The notes under the pieces: model-generated
Database searches by the model: none
Told to the model about the DNA's origin: nothing
The model's input: only the letters and a program-made list of their open reading frames with translations
Made by a program: the position numbers and the translations under genes
NCBI RefSeq assembly: GCF_000350225.1
Contig: NW_005179101.1
Span: 244,293 to 308,292, forward strand
Source of the DNA: Chondrus crispus
Taxonomy: Eukaryota; Rhodophyta; Florideophyceae; Gigartinales; Gigartinaceae
Length of the DNA stretch: 64,000 nt
Direction of reading: 5' to 3'
Shown: piece by piece, positions 21,797 through 32,313 of the stretch
How the letters are laid out: every line of letters starts with the position of its first letter
Numbering within the stretch: the stretch's first letter is position 1

Positions 21797-24700
21797 TCAG
21801 TGAATGCATAGACCTCGCCTCCCAGAATGGGATCTCACTACGCGCTTGCATTTCTTGCTAGAGAAATCCAAAATGTGACAACTGTTCTCCGCGTCACACA
21901 GTAGAACTACGTATCTAAGTTGCGACGTCAAATCATCGTTCGTACCAAAAGAAGCATCCGTGTACACGCGCAGATGCAGAGTACTGTACTGCAGCTTCCC
22001 ATAGCGTAAGCCGAGCTCCGGCGATGACTTGGTCCTCTTGATGGCGCTATTCAGGAGTTTGACTGAGGCTTCTCTGACATTCCCGGAGGGCTCTGCCACG
22101 ACTTGCGCAGCGCGGTTAGCACAGCAGCTTATGTCCGGGCGCGTGTGAGTTGCCCGCGCTATCTCGGCTCGAAAACTCCGGTACTGCTCGAAGGTAGCAT
22201 CAGCAGGGACTAGCGTTAGCTTAGCGATGTAGTCTGGTTGGCATATCTTAAAGACTCCAGGCTCTACCGTTGCAATTGTGCATCCGAAGAATATCAGGTT
22301 GTCCCATTCCCTCTTCCTTGACTCAAACTTCGCAAGGGTTGCTTCGGTGAGCTCCTGAAATTTTTCATTTCCTGTCAATAAACTGTCATCGACATAAACA
22401 CCCATGCATCCCTCTGGTGCATCAGCACCTTGAAAGCATTTGCGGTTACCCAACGGGATGATTATGTACAGAGATGGATCGCCTAACAAAGGAGTCATTT
22501 GTAGATTTTGCCTTGCATGTTTGTCAAACGTAACTGCCCAATAGTCTCCGGCATCGCCATTGCCATATAGTGGCTTCAGAAGAGCAAGTACTTCATTGTC
22601 TGAAATCTGGAAGAACTGCAAGTCCTTCTTTTTGGGCGCAACGTAAATCTCACGCGTGAGCTCCTCTTCACTCTGAAGATATGCTTGCCTCACGTCATGA
22701 CTGAAAATACGATAACACTTGACCGCGGCAAAAGAAACAATGATCCTGATTGAACGCTGGCGAAGATTTGTGGTGTTATGTACAAGGAACTCTTTATCCT
22801 TGTCCTTATGCCCCTGCACGACAAATCGGGCTTTAGGTGTCTCGTGAGTTCCAAATTCTTTGAGAGTCAGGACGAATCTGCCTCCCAAGATGTTAGCGTC
22901 CTTCGCGAGTTTGCGTCTGTCTACTACAGTCCAAGTATCTCTGTCCTGCAGACCCTTCACTTCAGATAACTTGGCTTGACGGAATTTCTCCGTGTTGGCA
23001 GCGGGGTCATCAGGGCGTAATACTTTCGTCATATACGCCTCGACTTCTTTAATGAAGAACTCTGAGCTTTGAATCGGTTCGTCTGCAGCCATGGATACAG
23101 AGCCCATGTCCTTGCGCAACGCAGCCAGAAGGCCGTCCATTGCCTTCGCGAAGTCCTCGGATGAGGGAACGCGTTCTTTTGACACAGTGACTGTCCCATT
23201 GGGTTCTCCGACGGCCCTGTCTTCAGTTTCCGGAACATGCTGGTCCTCATTGTATGGTTTCGTCTTATCAATTGAAAATTTTGCAAAGCGTTGTTTGATG
23301 TCGAGAAAGACGTGCTTTCCTAGGACATCCCGAACTTGATAATGCCCTGTCCATGCTTTCACAGGTGTTTCACGGTAGACAAGCACTTTTGAACCAATGC
23401 AGACGTTTGAAGATGTGCTGGCAGGCACATCTGATCGAAGTGCTGTATTGATGCGCCGTTGGGAAATTATCCTTGACATTTCGTCCCGGGCAGCCTGCAT
23501 GGCCACCATTCTTTCCTTTTGCTTTGGCAACTCCATAGTCGTGATGAGGGCACGTGGAAACACACCAAAGACAAGCAAAGTCGGAACTAATCCACCCGGT
23601 CCTGCCGTGTCATTAACTGCTTTGACAGCGATCTGCAGTACATAACCATTTTCCAGGGTAGGAAAATCTTTCTTGACTTTGTTATACGTCGAACGCAAGT
23701 AAGAATGATAACGCTCGCCTTCACCAAGGGCGTTATGTTCTTCCACCCCTGAAAGAGTCAAATCGATACCAGCCAGGTGACACAGGCCTTCCCACCTGCG
23801 AGACTTGAACTGCGGGCCTTGGTCAGCGTGCATATGTTCTGGATGCCCAACATATGGCAAATACCATATACTTTGGTATGTTTGCCACGCAGTGTCAGTT
23901 ATCTCATTGGGTAGGAACGCGGCAGCATTAAACTTCGTCTCCCGGTCTACACAGTGCAGGACCGGGTTACCATCGAAGAACATGATATCAACGCATAGTA
24001 TACGATTAAACACAACATTGTCCATGGGTAAGGAGACGCGGAAACGGCCTGGTGCGCGACTAAGCCGTTGACAAACGTCACAATGACTGGCAATTTCCTG
24101 AAGTTGGCGGAGGTCTTCTGGTGAACAATTGTTCAGATCAGACCGTCGCATCACTGCATACAATCTTTCTGATTTGGGATGAAAGAAATGACGGTGCATC
24201 TTTCGCAGTTCTTCGTTGGTATACAGTATTTCATCGGTCCTCTCAAGAAAGATATGTCCGCGCTTCGATACCAACGGCAGTTTCCATCCACCCAGTTCGG
24301 AAATAAGCAAGTTTTGTGCGGTGTCAATGAACATCCCGTGCTGCACGAGGAATTCCAATCCGATTAGGAAAGGAACGTCAAGATCCACGACTTCCACATC
24401 AACGGAGATAAAATGGTCGGCATCTACCGGTATGCGAATCAACAGCGATCCAAGACCTTCATACCGTTTTTCTCCGAACTTGTATACTCTCTGCTTGTTC
24501 TCCGTATCGACTTGGAATGGTGTACCGGAGAAATTGCTGTACGCCATTGCTTGCTTCCTTCCGATAACGGACCTTTGCGCACCGGTGTCGATACAGGCTC
24601 CGAGAAAGGCTGCCAACTTCGAGTCTTCGTGGCTCAGGCTGACCATTACGTCTCCTGAGGAGACGTCTTCGAATACCGTAAAAAGCTGCTCTCTGTCGCT

Positions 24701-26098
24701 TTCGGACAGGTTTCGCACGGGTCCTGCTTCAACCCTGACCGTAGTGATGCTCATTTCGGCATCGGTAAGGAGTTCATCAAACATTTCCTTATCTAACAGG
24801 AGGTCTGAGGTGTCCAGTGACTCGGAATCTCCTTCATCACGAGACATATCCAGCTGATAACAAATTTCGGCCAGCACGAGATGTACGTTACCGCTATCCT
24901 TTACCTGTTTCCTTTCATAATATTCGAGCTTATTCGCTGCAGCTTTCTTCATATTCAGAGGCTTTGGACATTTGCTCAGAGTGTGATTACGGTCATCACA
25001 GTTAAAGCATCCAGCCACGGAGAGGGGATCAAAGGACTTGGGGACGTACGAACTCTTTCCAAACGATACGGCTGTTCGTCCGCGATTGTTAACAAGGGAC
25101 AGAGGACGAGCATATCTGCCCTGACCTGCGTAGAAAATCTTTTCGTTCCCCTCGCTATCAGATACAGCCTTTCTTTGATGGACGGCAATGTTATCGCGGA
25201 GCTTCGCGATCTCAGCTTCTTTTTCAAGCTGCAAGGCATTCTCCAGCTCTCCGTACAATTCTTCAAAGGTCAAATTGTTGGTAGCAATCCGTGTTAGAGG
25301 ATCCTTGGACCAGTCAAATCCCACAACGGCTTGATGAAGGAACTCGATCTTATGAGCTTCCCCACGGTGTGATGCAGGTCCTTGGCGAGAGAGCTTGTTG
25401 ATGATGTTGTGAACTTTGGCAAGGGCGTCGGACATCTCCGTTCCAGCGTTGACGAACTTCGAGATCCTTAGAGTATTGAGATAATTCTTGACCTTTGTTT
25501 GTCGGACAGTAGAATTATACTCCTTCTCGATCATGTCAACAGCTTGATTGAAGGAGGTGGCGTATTCGTCAATCTTGTCCAAGTAAATTCGCTTGGCATC
25601 TCCGCGAAGCAGGTTGTGCATGTACTGCAATTTTTGGGAGACGGATAGTCTATAGTCACGAGCAAGTTGTTTGTAGTCGTCGACAAATTCCATCCAGCAT
25701 TCTCCGATTGCACCGGTGAATTTCTTATCCTTCTCTCTCAGCCTCATGGCCACATTATGGGCAATCTTGTCCATGGAAGAAGTGCCCAGTCGCCGAGATG
25801 TTTCGACTGATGCGGGGGCGGAAGCAGTGCCTTCTGATGTAGAAATTTGTTCGCGGTTACGACGTCCGGCAGCTATGATTTCCTGTACTATCTCGATGGC
25901 GGCGTGCTTGTCCTCGTGCTCCTCATAAACATTGGAGGCAAGCGTCATCATTATTCTCCGAGATGAATGCTGGAGCATTCCAGCACGCCGTGTGTCAAGA
26001 AAATTGCGAAGTTCTGAATAGACGGACGGCAAACTGCGCAACTCCTTGCTAAAAAGCTGACTTGGCGGAAACATGTCCGCGATGGCGCGTAGTAGCAC
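21797..26098 (-). CDS. Copia-C Gag-Pol polyprotein (1,433 residues)
   Basis: Gag fills residues 1 to about 440, with a CCHC knuckle CFNCDDRNHTLSKC. The true N-terminus is in another frame with ATG at 26,262 (MSTSAAGPPGNSS), so one base of shift lies near 26,100. Protease has DTGAQRSVIG near residue 510. The pre-integrase zinc finger is H..H then CDVC. Integrase has Asp in VDIMFF, Asp in HADQGPQF and Glu in LGEGERYHSYL. RT has the intact box YVDD (VYVDDSLLTG), preceded by FSHDVRQAYLQSE. RNase H starts with YTDASFGTND. The frame runs 4.3 kb without a stop, so this is the best preserved retroelement in the window and probably a recent insertion. It is defective only at its two ends. Confidence 0.92.
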   Translation of the reverse strand: MLLRAIADMFPPSQLFSKELRSLPSVYSELRNFLDTRRAGMLQHSSRRIMMTLASNVYEEHEDKHAAIEIVQEIIAAGRRNREQISTSEGTASAPASVETSRRLGTSSMDKIAHNVAMRLREKDKKFTGAIGECWMEFVDDYKQLARDYRLSVSQKLQYMHNLLRGDAKRIYLDKIDEYATSFNQAVDMIEKEYNSTVRQTKVKNYLNTLRISKFVNAGTEMSDALAKVHNIINKLSRQGPASHRGEAHKIEFLHQAVVGFDWSKDPLTRIATNNLTFEELYGELENALQLEKEAEIAKLRDNIAVHQRKAVSDSEGNEKIFYAGQGRYARPLSLVNNRGRTAVSFGKSSYVPKSFDPLSVAGCFNCDDRNHTLSKCPKPLNMKKAAANKLEYYERKQVKDSGNVHLVLAEICYQLDMSRDEGDSESLDTSDLLLDKEMFDELLTDAEMSITTVRVEAGPVRNLSESDREQLFTVFEDVSSGDVMVSLSHEDSKLAAFLGACIDTGAQRSVIGRKQAMAYSNFSGTPFQVDTENKQRVYKFGEKRYEGLGSLLIRIPVDADHFISVDVEVVDLDVPFLIGLEFLVQHGMFIDTAQNLLISELGGWKLPLVSKRGHIFLERTDEILYTNEELRKMHRHFFHPKSERLYAVMRRSDLNNCSPEDLRQLQEIASHCDVCQRLSRAPGRFRVSLPMDNVVFNRILCVDIMFFDGNPVLHCVDRETKFNAAAFLPNEITDTAWQTYQSIWYLPYVGHPEHMHADQGPQFKSRRWEGLCHLAGIDLTLSGVEEHNALGEGERYHSYLRSTYNKVKKDFPTLENGYVLQIAVKAVNDTAGPGGLVPTLLVFGVFPRALITTMELPKQKERMVAMQAARDEMSRIISQRRINTALRSDVPASTSSNVCIGSKVLVYRETPVKAWTGHYQVRDVLGKHVFLDIKQRFAKFSIDKTKPYNEDQHVPETEDRAVGEPNGTVTVSKERVPSSEDFAKAMDGLLAALRKDMGSVSMAADEPIQSSEFFIKEVEAYMTKVLRPDDPAANTEKFRQAKLSEVKGLQDRDTWTVVDRRKLAKDANILGGRFVLTLKEFGTHETPKARFVVQGHKDKDKEFLVHNTTNLRQRSIRIIVSFAAVKCYRIFSHDVRQAYLQSEEELTREIYVAPKKKDLQFFQISDNEVLALLKPLYGNGDAGDYWAVTFDKHARQNLQMTPLLGDPSLYIIIPLGNRKCFQGADAPEGCMGVYVDDSLLTGNEKFQELTEATLAKFESRKREWDNLIFFGCTIATVEPGVFKICQPDYIAKLTLVPADATFEQYRSFRAEIARATHTRPDISCCANRAAQVVAEPSGNVREASVKLLNSAIKRTKSSPELGLRYGKLQYSTLHLRVYTDASFGTNDDLTSQLRYVVLLCDAENSCHILDFSSKKCKRVVRSHSGRRGLCIH

Positions 26099-26728
26099 AT
26101 CGCCTTCGTCACCGGAGCCTTGCCCAGACGAATAGAAGTAATAAAACCTTTCTGTACGTCATTAAGCGAATGGAAAAGACCATTTGACAATCCTTGCATG
26201 AACATCGGCTCGGATCCTTCAGCTGAACTGTTCCCGGGCGGACCTGCGGCGCTTGTAGACATCTTGATGGCCACGATGACGTTGCTCCTCACCAGAGGTA
26301 CGACACCCCGTCAGCTAACCCGTTCGGAAATCACCTGGTTTTACAACCAAACACCGTTATCCGCCCCGTAGGACCGGTGGGGCTCCAGCAACGAGATCGC
26401 GTTCGTTCAAGTCGCCAACCTCGCGTCCCCGGCGAACCGGATCAACCGTTTCAGATTTGAGAGCGTGTCAACGAAAGCCACTTCAACGTCAGTAAGCGAT
26501 ACAGCGGTGTGTGCGAAAAATTGGTGGGCTTGCCGTGGAGTGCGGTGGTTCTAGCCGACGACGCTCGATTGCGAAACCCTAGTCTGTATCGTGGTGATTT
26601 CCGGTGATTGTGGTGTGGTAATAATGTGTGCCAGGACGGTACAGTACCTGGCATAGTCGAATGCTTGTCGTCTATTGGCTTAGCGAGTGAAGCTCGGTTG
26701 ATTTCCCAGAGATTCGGTAATTCATGAA

Positions 26729-26857
26729 TGTGAAAAAACTGAGGAAAAATACTGGAAAAGTAAGAGAAAATTCCGCACCGACGGACGGTACCCTTTTACT
26801 CACCCCTATCTTCCGACGAACGGAACTTTGACTTGTAGGATGGTTTAGATTATTTGT
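26729..26857 (-). repeat. Copia-C 5' LTR remnant
   Basis: The last ~125 bases of the LTR match 21,036-21,160 closely: TGTGAAAAAACTGAGG on the plus strand, and the ACGGACGGTACCC block. Homology stops at the Harbinger terminus. A 3' acceptor for the leader would follow at 26,728. No standard initiator-Met primer site is apparent there. Confidence 0.85.
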
Positions 26858-27177
26858 GGGTTTACGCAACAAGCTTTTCAGAAATAGAAATGACTATTTT
26901 CAGCAATTGTAATTTCGCACAAGCGCATTTCTGAAAAGCAAATTTTCTTGCAATTTTTGCATTACGCAATACTTATCCGTTACAATTATGAGTATTAGAA
27001 TTTATATAGCCTACCCCCTTCTACTCCAATCCAAAAAACAAAGTGGTACAGCAACACAGTATGACGCTTGGACGCCAAAGAGACCACAGCTATGCGAAAA
27101 CTGTCGCAAGGAAGCGGAGATGGGAGGTTGCGGCGTACATCCTCATGCGGAGGCGCCGTACAGCAAACAATAATGCT

Positions 27178-27236
27178 TCTATCTCCCAGCTTCTCCACAG
27201 AGCACTTCTATCTCCCAGCTTCTCCACAGAGCACTT
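27178..27236. repeat. 29-bp tandem duplication
   Basis: TCTATCTCCCAGCTTCTCCA... is present twice in a row (period 29) just upstream of the Harbinger transposase start. It is probably part of its leader. Confidence 0.85.
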
Positions 27237-27269
27237 GAAAAATATATTTCGAAAGCTGACCGTATCTCC

Positions 27270-28357
27270 ATGTCTGACTTTCCTTTCAACTTGAACATTC
27301 TAACTCAATTGGATTGTCTTCGTTTGTTTAGGTTCGAGAAAGATGATCTTTACAAAATTGTCGACTGTGTAGGATGGCCATTGTCTATACGTACAACTAA
27401 ACGGAACAGATACGCTTGTGACCCAGTGCTCGTGACGTGTATTATCATGCGACGCATTAGCAGCCCAGCGAGATGGTCAGATATGGAAGTGATGTTCGGA
27501 AGACATGCGTCGCAATTGTCCGAAATCTTTTGGGAAGGATTGGAGAAGTTTCTGTCCCTCAGGAAAGCACTACTCACAGACCATATACCTCAATATTTCT
27601 TAAAAGAGAACGCAGTGCGATATGCTAACGCCATACACTCAAAAAGCGACGCACTTACAAATTGCGTGGGCTTCATAGATGGAACAGTGATTGCAGTTGC
27701 GCGGCCTGGTGACGCGGAGGCGCAAAACGTGGCGTATAATGGCCATAAGCGTAAACACGCATTGAAATATCAGGCTGTAACAACACCGGATGGACTCATA
27801 CTACACGCTCATGGACCGCTAGAAGGTCGGAGACACGACTGGACGCTGTATGTTCAGAGTGGGTTGGAGGAAATTTAGAAGACATAATGCAGGTCCGTGG
27901 AATTCAGTACTGTCTCTACGGGGACTCAGGATATAGCCTCCGACCATTTCTAGAAGTTCCTTATCAGGGTTCGAATCTGACGCCTGCGCAAAGGGCATTG
28001 AACGTGGCGATGTCGAGAGTGAGAGTTACTGTAGAATGGGCTTTCAAGGAGGTGAAGCTTTATTGGAAAACGGTGGACTTCAAGAGGAAAATGCGCATTG
28101 CCGAATCACCGGTTGGAGCGCTTTACTTGGCCGCCATGCTGCTGACTAATAGGCGAAACTGTATCTACCCCAACACTATCTCACAGTACTTTCGACGAGT
28201 ACCTCAACAAAGGTGTGCCTCACTCTGCGGGCCCGTAGGGCGAGGAGCAAAACTTCGCCCACAGCCCGGAGGGATCGCAGGGCTGGAAGGGCCCACAGCC
28301 CCGCAGGGCCGCCAGAGCCACTTTGGAACCGCAAAGGCCTGTCGTGCCTCCTCATAG
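27270..28357 (+). pseudogene. Harbinger transposase (HARBI1-like DDE nuclease), one-base frameshift
   Basis: The ATG at 27,270 opens a 202-residue frame with a helical N-terminus. It includes the first catalytic Asp in NCVGFIDGTVIAVARPG and the conserved YNGHKRKHALKYQAV and EGRRHDWTLY blocks. A single-base change near 27,870 ends it. The second frame (27,887-28,357) continues with the second Asp in YCLYGDSGY and the Glu in VTVEWAFKEVK. All three catalytic residues are therefore preserved across the two frames. The enzyme would excise and insert Harbinger elements at 3-bp TWA sites, together with the Myb-like partner. The C-terminal tail after 28,200 (GPVGRGAKLRPQPGG) is not typical and may be read-through into non-coding DNA. 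Confidence 0.88.
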
Positions 28358-28402
28358 TCTCACACCACGTAAAATGACCCTTTCCTGAGCGCCCCCACGG
28401 CC

Positions 28403-29275
28403 CTATTTCTTTCCCGCGAACGCCTCCATCATGAGACGGAACTTCTCCAACTCAAGCTTATCATGCGCAACACGCTCTTCGCGTCTCATTTCGTGCTCTT
28501 CCGCACGCTCCAAGCGTTCTATTTCCATTCTCTCGCGGTCCAAAGCCAAGCGTTCACGCTCTACAGCTACGCGCGCCATATCAGACTCTTTCAACGACTC
28601 TCCAAGGCCAGACAGGCCACTGTCTCCTTCGGCATCCAGTCTTCTGCGCTTTTCCTTGCCTTTTCATCCCGTGAATCCCACCTCCCCACTGTCACCGTTG
28701 TCATCACCGCTACCGCTCGCACTTCCAGATCGTTTGCGAGCTAAAGATTTCGCTACAAGAGCGCGGCCGACTTGCTCCTTTCGCTCCTCTTTCTCCTCCC
28801 GAGCCACTCTTCTCTCATCCCTGTTCTTCTGTAAGTCCTTCTGTGCCTCGAGCATTGCTCCAAGAAGCTCATCCATCTCTCCTACATCTCCGCCGATACC
28901 CGACATTCGCCTCTCCCAGTTGTCCTTGCGACGAAAGGAGTTCATGAGCTTCTTGAATCGATCCTGCAGACGCTTGCATGTTACCTTCGCGGTCAGATTC
29001 GGATTCTGATTCGCGCGCTCTGCAGCTTGGGCAAAGCTCATCTGCACCTCCCCATATTTCGCAATATGGGCTTGTGCAACGCAGGCCTCTCTGACGATGA
29101 TGAGGTCATCGCCAGACGTAAAAGTAGGTCTGCGTCCAGCTTTGCCTTTAGTAGCGTGGATGACTTCTGCGGAATGGAGCTGACTTCCAACAGAGGGTGT
29201 AGGTGGAGAATCGCGAGACGGAGACGAGTTAGAGTTGTCATCAGGGATGGGCGACAGCGGGTTAACTTGCGCCAT
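28403..29275 (-). pseudogene. Harbinger Myb/SANT-like DNA-binding partner, one in-frame TGA
   Basis: The ATG at 29,275 opens a frame with a serine/proline-rich start and a Myb/SANT-like trihelix domain around residues 50-115 (DLIIVREACVAQAHIAKYGE ... TCKRLQDRFKKLMNSFRRKD). A long charged coiled coil follows (KNRDERRVAREEKEERKEQ). A TGA at 28,664-28,666 interrupts it, but the same frame stays open beyond it. It ends in the coiled segment RERLALDRERMEIERLERAE and stops at 28,403, giving 290 codons in all. In this superfamily the second protein carries the transposase into the nucleus and binds the termini. The lone TGA could be a nonsense mutation. Its start faces a purine-rich repeat (29,277-29,345). 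Confidence 0.8.
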
Positions 29276-29276
29276 A

Positions 29277-29345
29277 AGGAGAGGGATAGGAAAAGGAAGA
29301 GGAAGAGGGATAAGAAAAGGAAGAGGGATAGGAAAAAGAAGCGGG
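29277..29345 (+). repeat. Purine-rich microsatellite-like repeat
   Basis: Repeats of AGGAAAAGGAAGAGGGATA-type units stand just upstream of the Myb-like gene start, inside the Harbinger element. Confidence 0.8.
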
Positions 29346-29901
29346 TATGTGAGAGTGGTGTGAGTGCTTCTTTGTTTGTCGTATAGTTTAGACGTGGTGC
29401 AGTAGGCGTTGCTGTGTGCTCCATTGGCGCCAATTCATATCCACATGTGCCTTCTGTGCGGGCGATGAGTTACAGAAACGATTTCACTATTTGATCACAT
29501 TTCACAATCAGTATACACATGCAGCAACAGAATATCCGCAACGTGTAATACTTGTCATGTTCTATTTCTGAAAAGCTTAATTACAATTACAATATTAGCG
29601 AAATCCAGGTGCGTAAACCCTCTATTAGTTCCGGTTGCCCTTATGAGCTACTTTGGATAGGGCCTAAAAAGGGCTATAATCCTCTTTTTTTGTTCATTTT
29701 CGCTCTAAATTCGTCACCGCGATGCCCGCGGTTCTGTCCTTCGCCTCCCAATTGCTGGACTTCAGCATTCCACCGTCCGTACTCGCTCCTACGCGATTTC
29801 GGAGCGGTTTGGAAGACTAGTTGATTCCCGTGCAAGCCCAACCCATCACCGGGCGGTTGCCGCCTCTCAGTCCGTACATTGACCTCGGCATCGCGACAGC
29901 G

Positions 29902-31785
29902 ATGACGAAATCTGCTACGGGTCGAAAGCCGGGGAAGAGTGAGTCCGGCCCGCGCAAGGGGGTTACCCCCTCTATTCGCAAGAAAAGCACGTCGACAAAA
30001 GCAAAAAAGAAACGAAAATCCAAACCTACCAAACCTGCTAAACCACGCAAGAAATCGAATTCATCGGCAACAGCGGCCAAACAACCACGAGTCAAGAAGA
30101 AATCCCCAGATAGTCGGGCTGCTGGCAAAGTTGCGCCCGCAGTACGGCGATCCCCCACAACGATAAATTCATTAAGTACGGCTGCAGCAGCGGGCAAGCA
30201 ACAACAAGCGCAACCCAAGAAAAGAACTACCGCTAATCAGACTGCTAACAAAACCACGCCTGTGGCACGGCGATCTGCCACAACCACAAACTCATTGAGC
30301 ACGGCTGAAGCAGCGGGCAAGCAACAACAAACGCAACCCAAGAAAAGAACTATAGCTAATCAGATTGTCTTGCCACGGATTGCCGTGGCACGGCAATCCG
30401 CTACAAGCACAAATTCGCAACAACGCGGCAATGGACGACTGTCCATCGAAAGTAATCGCACGGCTTCAACAGCAACGGGAAACGTGCTTTCTGCGAGCAA
30501 TCATGTACGGAAAAAGTCGAGATCCGCTGCCGACTTTCCCAATAACTTGTCCAGACGAAATAGGCAGAACATAGCAACAGACAACGGCGCAGGCGGAAGA
30601 AGAATTATCGCGCCCCAGAGTGTGGCTCTCGCGGACGCCCCACAGAGAGGTGAAATGCATCCAAGCGGGCGACCAGTGACAAGGGCGGACGAACGGACGA
30701 TCATACACGGATCTGAACGGAACTGCGAAGGGCTCTCCTGGCGGTGGCTCAGAATTCGCGAATGTGCCCCTTCAAGGCCTCCTAGTAGTCCACATGCAGT
30801 AATGAGGAATCCGAGGTGCAGCAGATTAGTTTTCCCTTCATCGGACACAGATTCGTATGACTCTGATGCACCTTTGATGAGTACGCGTGGGCCCACCCAA
30901 AGGCGTCAAGTGACACTCGGAAACATCTCGCTCTCCGAAAGACAGAACAACGGGGTGAGGCAGGCGACAGAACAACGCCTGCAGCATGCGGATGCTCGCT
31001 TCCCTAACCGGTCTCGGTCTGCCTCAGTCGTAGGCCTGGCATGCGGATCAGCAGAGGACCGGGCGTCTTCCAGACCACTCGAAAGACCTACAACCCTTTC
31101 GGCTGACCCCAGCGCAGTGGTGCGTGTGCGATCGATGCAATCAAATTTCATGTCCTCTTCAAGAAAAGGGCTGGACGAAGCTCTGTTACGCCGCACACGC
31201 AATGTGCGAACACCGCAGGCCATTTGTGCAGAGGTTATTGACGTAGATGCGGTCTCCTCGGAAACGCCCGCAGCGGATGAAGTCGTTCTGATATCTGATT
31301 CAGATTCCGACGATGTGCGCCCCTGCACACCTACGACCGCGAGACGTCCAAAACGTTCCCGTCGTTGTCAGGGGAAGCCCCCACCTAGGACTGGGAATGG
31401 AGAGACTGGATTCGATGATGTCGCGATCATATCGCACGTCGTCCGAGGAGCAGGTGTACCGCTCACGGAAAGCAGCGACGGGAAAATGGAACCCGAAGGC
31501 GAGGATGCGGAAGGCAGCGAAGGCCATGAATTGTCTGTTGTGGCTACAAGGCGTGGAGTTCAAGCGCTTGTAGACCTCCCTCATATGAGGTTCCAATGCG
31601 GAAAGGTGCCCTTCGTACGTGGAAAGAAAAAAAATACCTGCCCGTTGTGTTACTGCTTCGTTTGTGATATAGAAGCCACAAAATGTGAAAGCTGGGTCCG
31701 TCACAGCGCAGCCACAGATAAGAGTGTTTCCTGGATACGGAAGCGACATTCGAAAAGAGAAAAACGGGCGAGGGCTAAGTCGTAG
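29902..31785 (+). CDS. Large basic protein with SUMO-interaction-like motifs and a C-terminal Cys-rich domain
   Basis: The first in-frame ATG is at 29,902 (MTKSATGRKPGKSES), giving about 627 residues. An earlier TTG-started extension is not credible. Residues 1-200 are very rich in Lys/Ser/Thr/Ala and carry an imperfect ~40-residue repeat (NSLSTAEAAGKQQQTQPKKR occurs twice with changes), suggesting nucleic-acid binding. Near residue 455 the acidic patches EVIDVD and VVLISDSDSDD match SUMO-interaction motifs. The C-terminus has DLPHMRFQCGKVPF, then CPLCYCFVCD with further Cys/Trp/His, a compact metal-binding arrangement. The frame is intact and single-exon and lies tail-to-tail with the Rieske gene, so I take it as a host gene. 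A nuclear, chromatin- or SUMO-linked role is inference. I do not recognise an orthologue. Confidence 0.7.
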   Translation: MTKSATGRKPGKSESGPRKGVTPSIRKKSTSTKAKKKRKSKPTKPAKPRKKSNSSATAAKQPRVKKKSPDSRAAGKVAPAVRRSPTTINSLSTAAAAGKQQQAQPKKRTTANQTANKTTPVARRSATTTNSLSTAEAAGKQQQTQPKKRTIANQIVLPRIAVARQSATSTNSQQRGNGRLSIESNRTASTATGNVLSASNHVRKKSRSAADFPNNLSRRNRQNIATDNGAGGRRIIAPQSVALADAPQRGEMHPSGRPVTRADERTIIHGSERNCEGLSWRWLRIRECAPSRPPSSPHAVMRNPRCSRLVFPSSDTDSYDSDAPLMSTRGPTQRRQVTLGNISLSERQNNGVRQATEQRLQHADARFPNRSRSASVVGLACGSAEDRASSRPLERPTTLSADPSAVVRVRSMQSNFMSSSRKGLDEALLRRTRNVRTPQAICAEVIDVDAVSSETPAADEVVLISDSDSDDVRPCTPTTARRPKRSRRCQGKPPPRTGNGETGFDDVAIISHVVRGAGVPLTESSDGKMEPEGEDAEGSEGHELSVVATRRGVQALVDLPHMRFQCGKVPFVRGKKKNTCPLCYCFVCDIEATKCESWVRHSAATDKSVSWIRKRHSKREKRARAKS

Positions 31786-31844
31786 CCGAAGGAATATCGT
31801 CAGGATGCAACGCAGGTTTCATTTAGGCAAGCATAAGCAATGTG

Positions 31845-31920
31845 CGATTTGGAATATATATCTTTGTTCTAAATGATGCATTCGATTTGGAATATATATC
31901 TTTGTTCTAAATGATGCACT
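31845..31920 (+). repeat. 38-bp tandem duplication downstream of the basic-protein gene
   Basis: CGATTTGGAATATATATCTT... is repeated twice in a row with a period of 38, starting 60 bases after the stop codon. It may lie in the 3' UTR. The rest of the intergenic stretch to 32,313 holds nothing I can identify. Confidence 0.85.
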
Positions 31921-32313
31921 GATGGCGGACTAGTCGAGACGCCATCGATTTTGGTGAACATACTATGATGCGATCCTCATTGGCCACTGGAGGCGAGCTC
32001 TTTCATGAATGGCAGGCCTTTTTTGCAAACGTTGGGAGCTGCAACTCGATCAACATGTATCAGTGAATAGCACGAATACTCGAAATGTCAGACTTCTAGT
32101 CCGTGGGTTGGGAGTTGCACATGGAAATAAAGCCGCAGCACTTATCACTACCCCGCTCGAAACCAGTCATTGGATCGATTGATGGAAATCATTTGCAACT
32201 AACTCTGTGCCTTACGATACTTATGTGATCTGAGCGAAGCTCAAAAACTTACGGTTGCTGTTGTCTGGCTGTACGCTCTCTGGGAGCACAGTACTGTAGT
32301 TGGAGAAACTCCG

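Larger units (their letters stand above)
21036..26857 (-). mobile_element. Copia-C: Ty1/copia retrotransposon, nearly complete
   Basis: On the minus strand it holds a truncated 5' LTR (26,857-26,729), a gag start at 26,262, one long polyprotein, and a full 3' LTR (21,442-21,036). The 5' LTR matches only the 3'-terminal ~125 bases of the LTR. The rest is replaced by the Harbinger transposon starting at 26,858. A further LTR of this family stands at 34,156-35,148. Integrase lies before RT, the Ty1/copia order. Confidence 0.9.
26858..29620 (+). mobile_element. PIF/Harbinger DNA transposon with two genes
   Basis: The terminal inverted repeats are GGGTTTACGC at 26,858 and GCGTAAACCC ending at 29,620. 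Both are followed inward by an AAGCTTTTCAGAAATAGAA block at different distances. Inside are a DDE transposase on the plus strand and a Myb/SANT-like protein on the minus strand. This convergent two-gene layout is typical of PIF/Harbinger. It sits in the 5' LTR of Copia-C. A 3-bp TAT duplication is possible (left TAT at 26,851, right TAT at 29,623) but end positions are uncertain by a few bases. A fragment of the same terminus is at 35,149-35,176. Confidence 0.88.
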
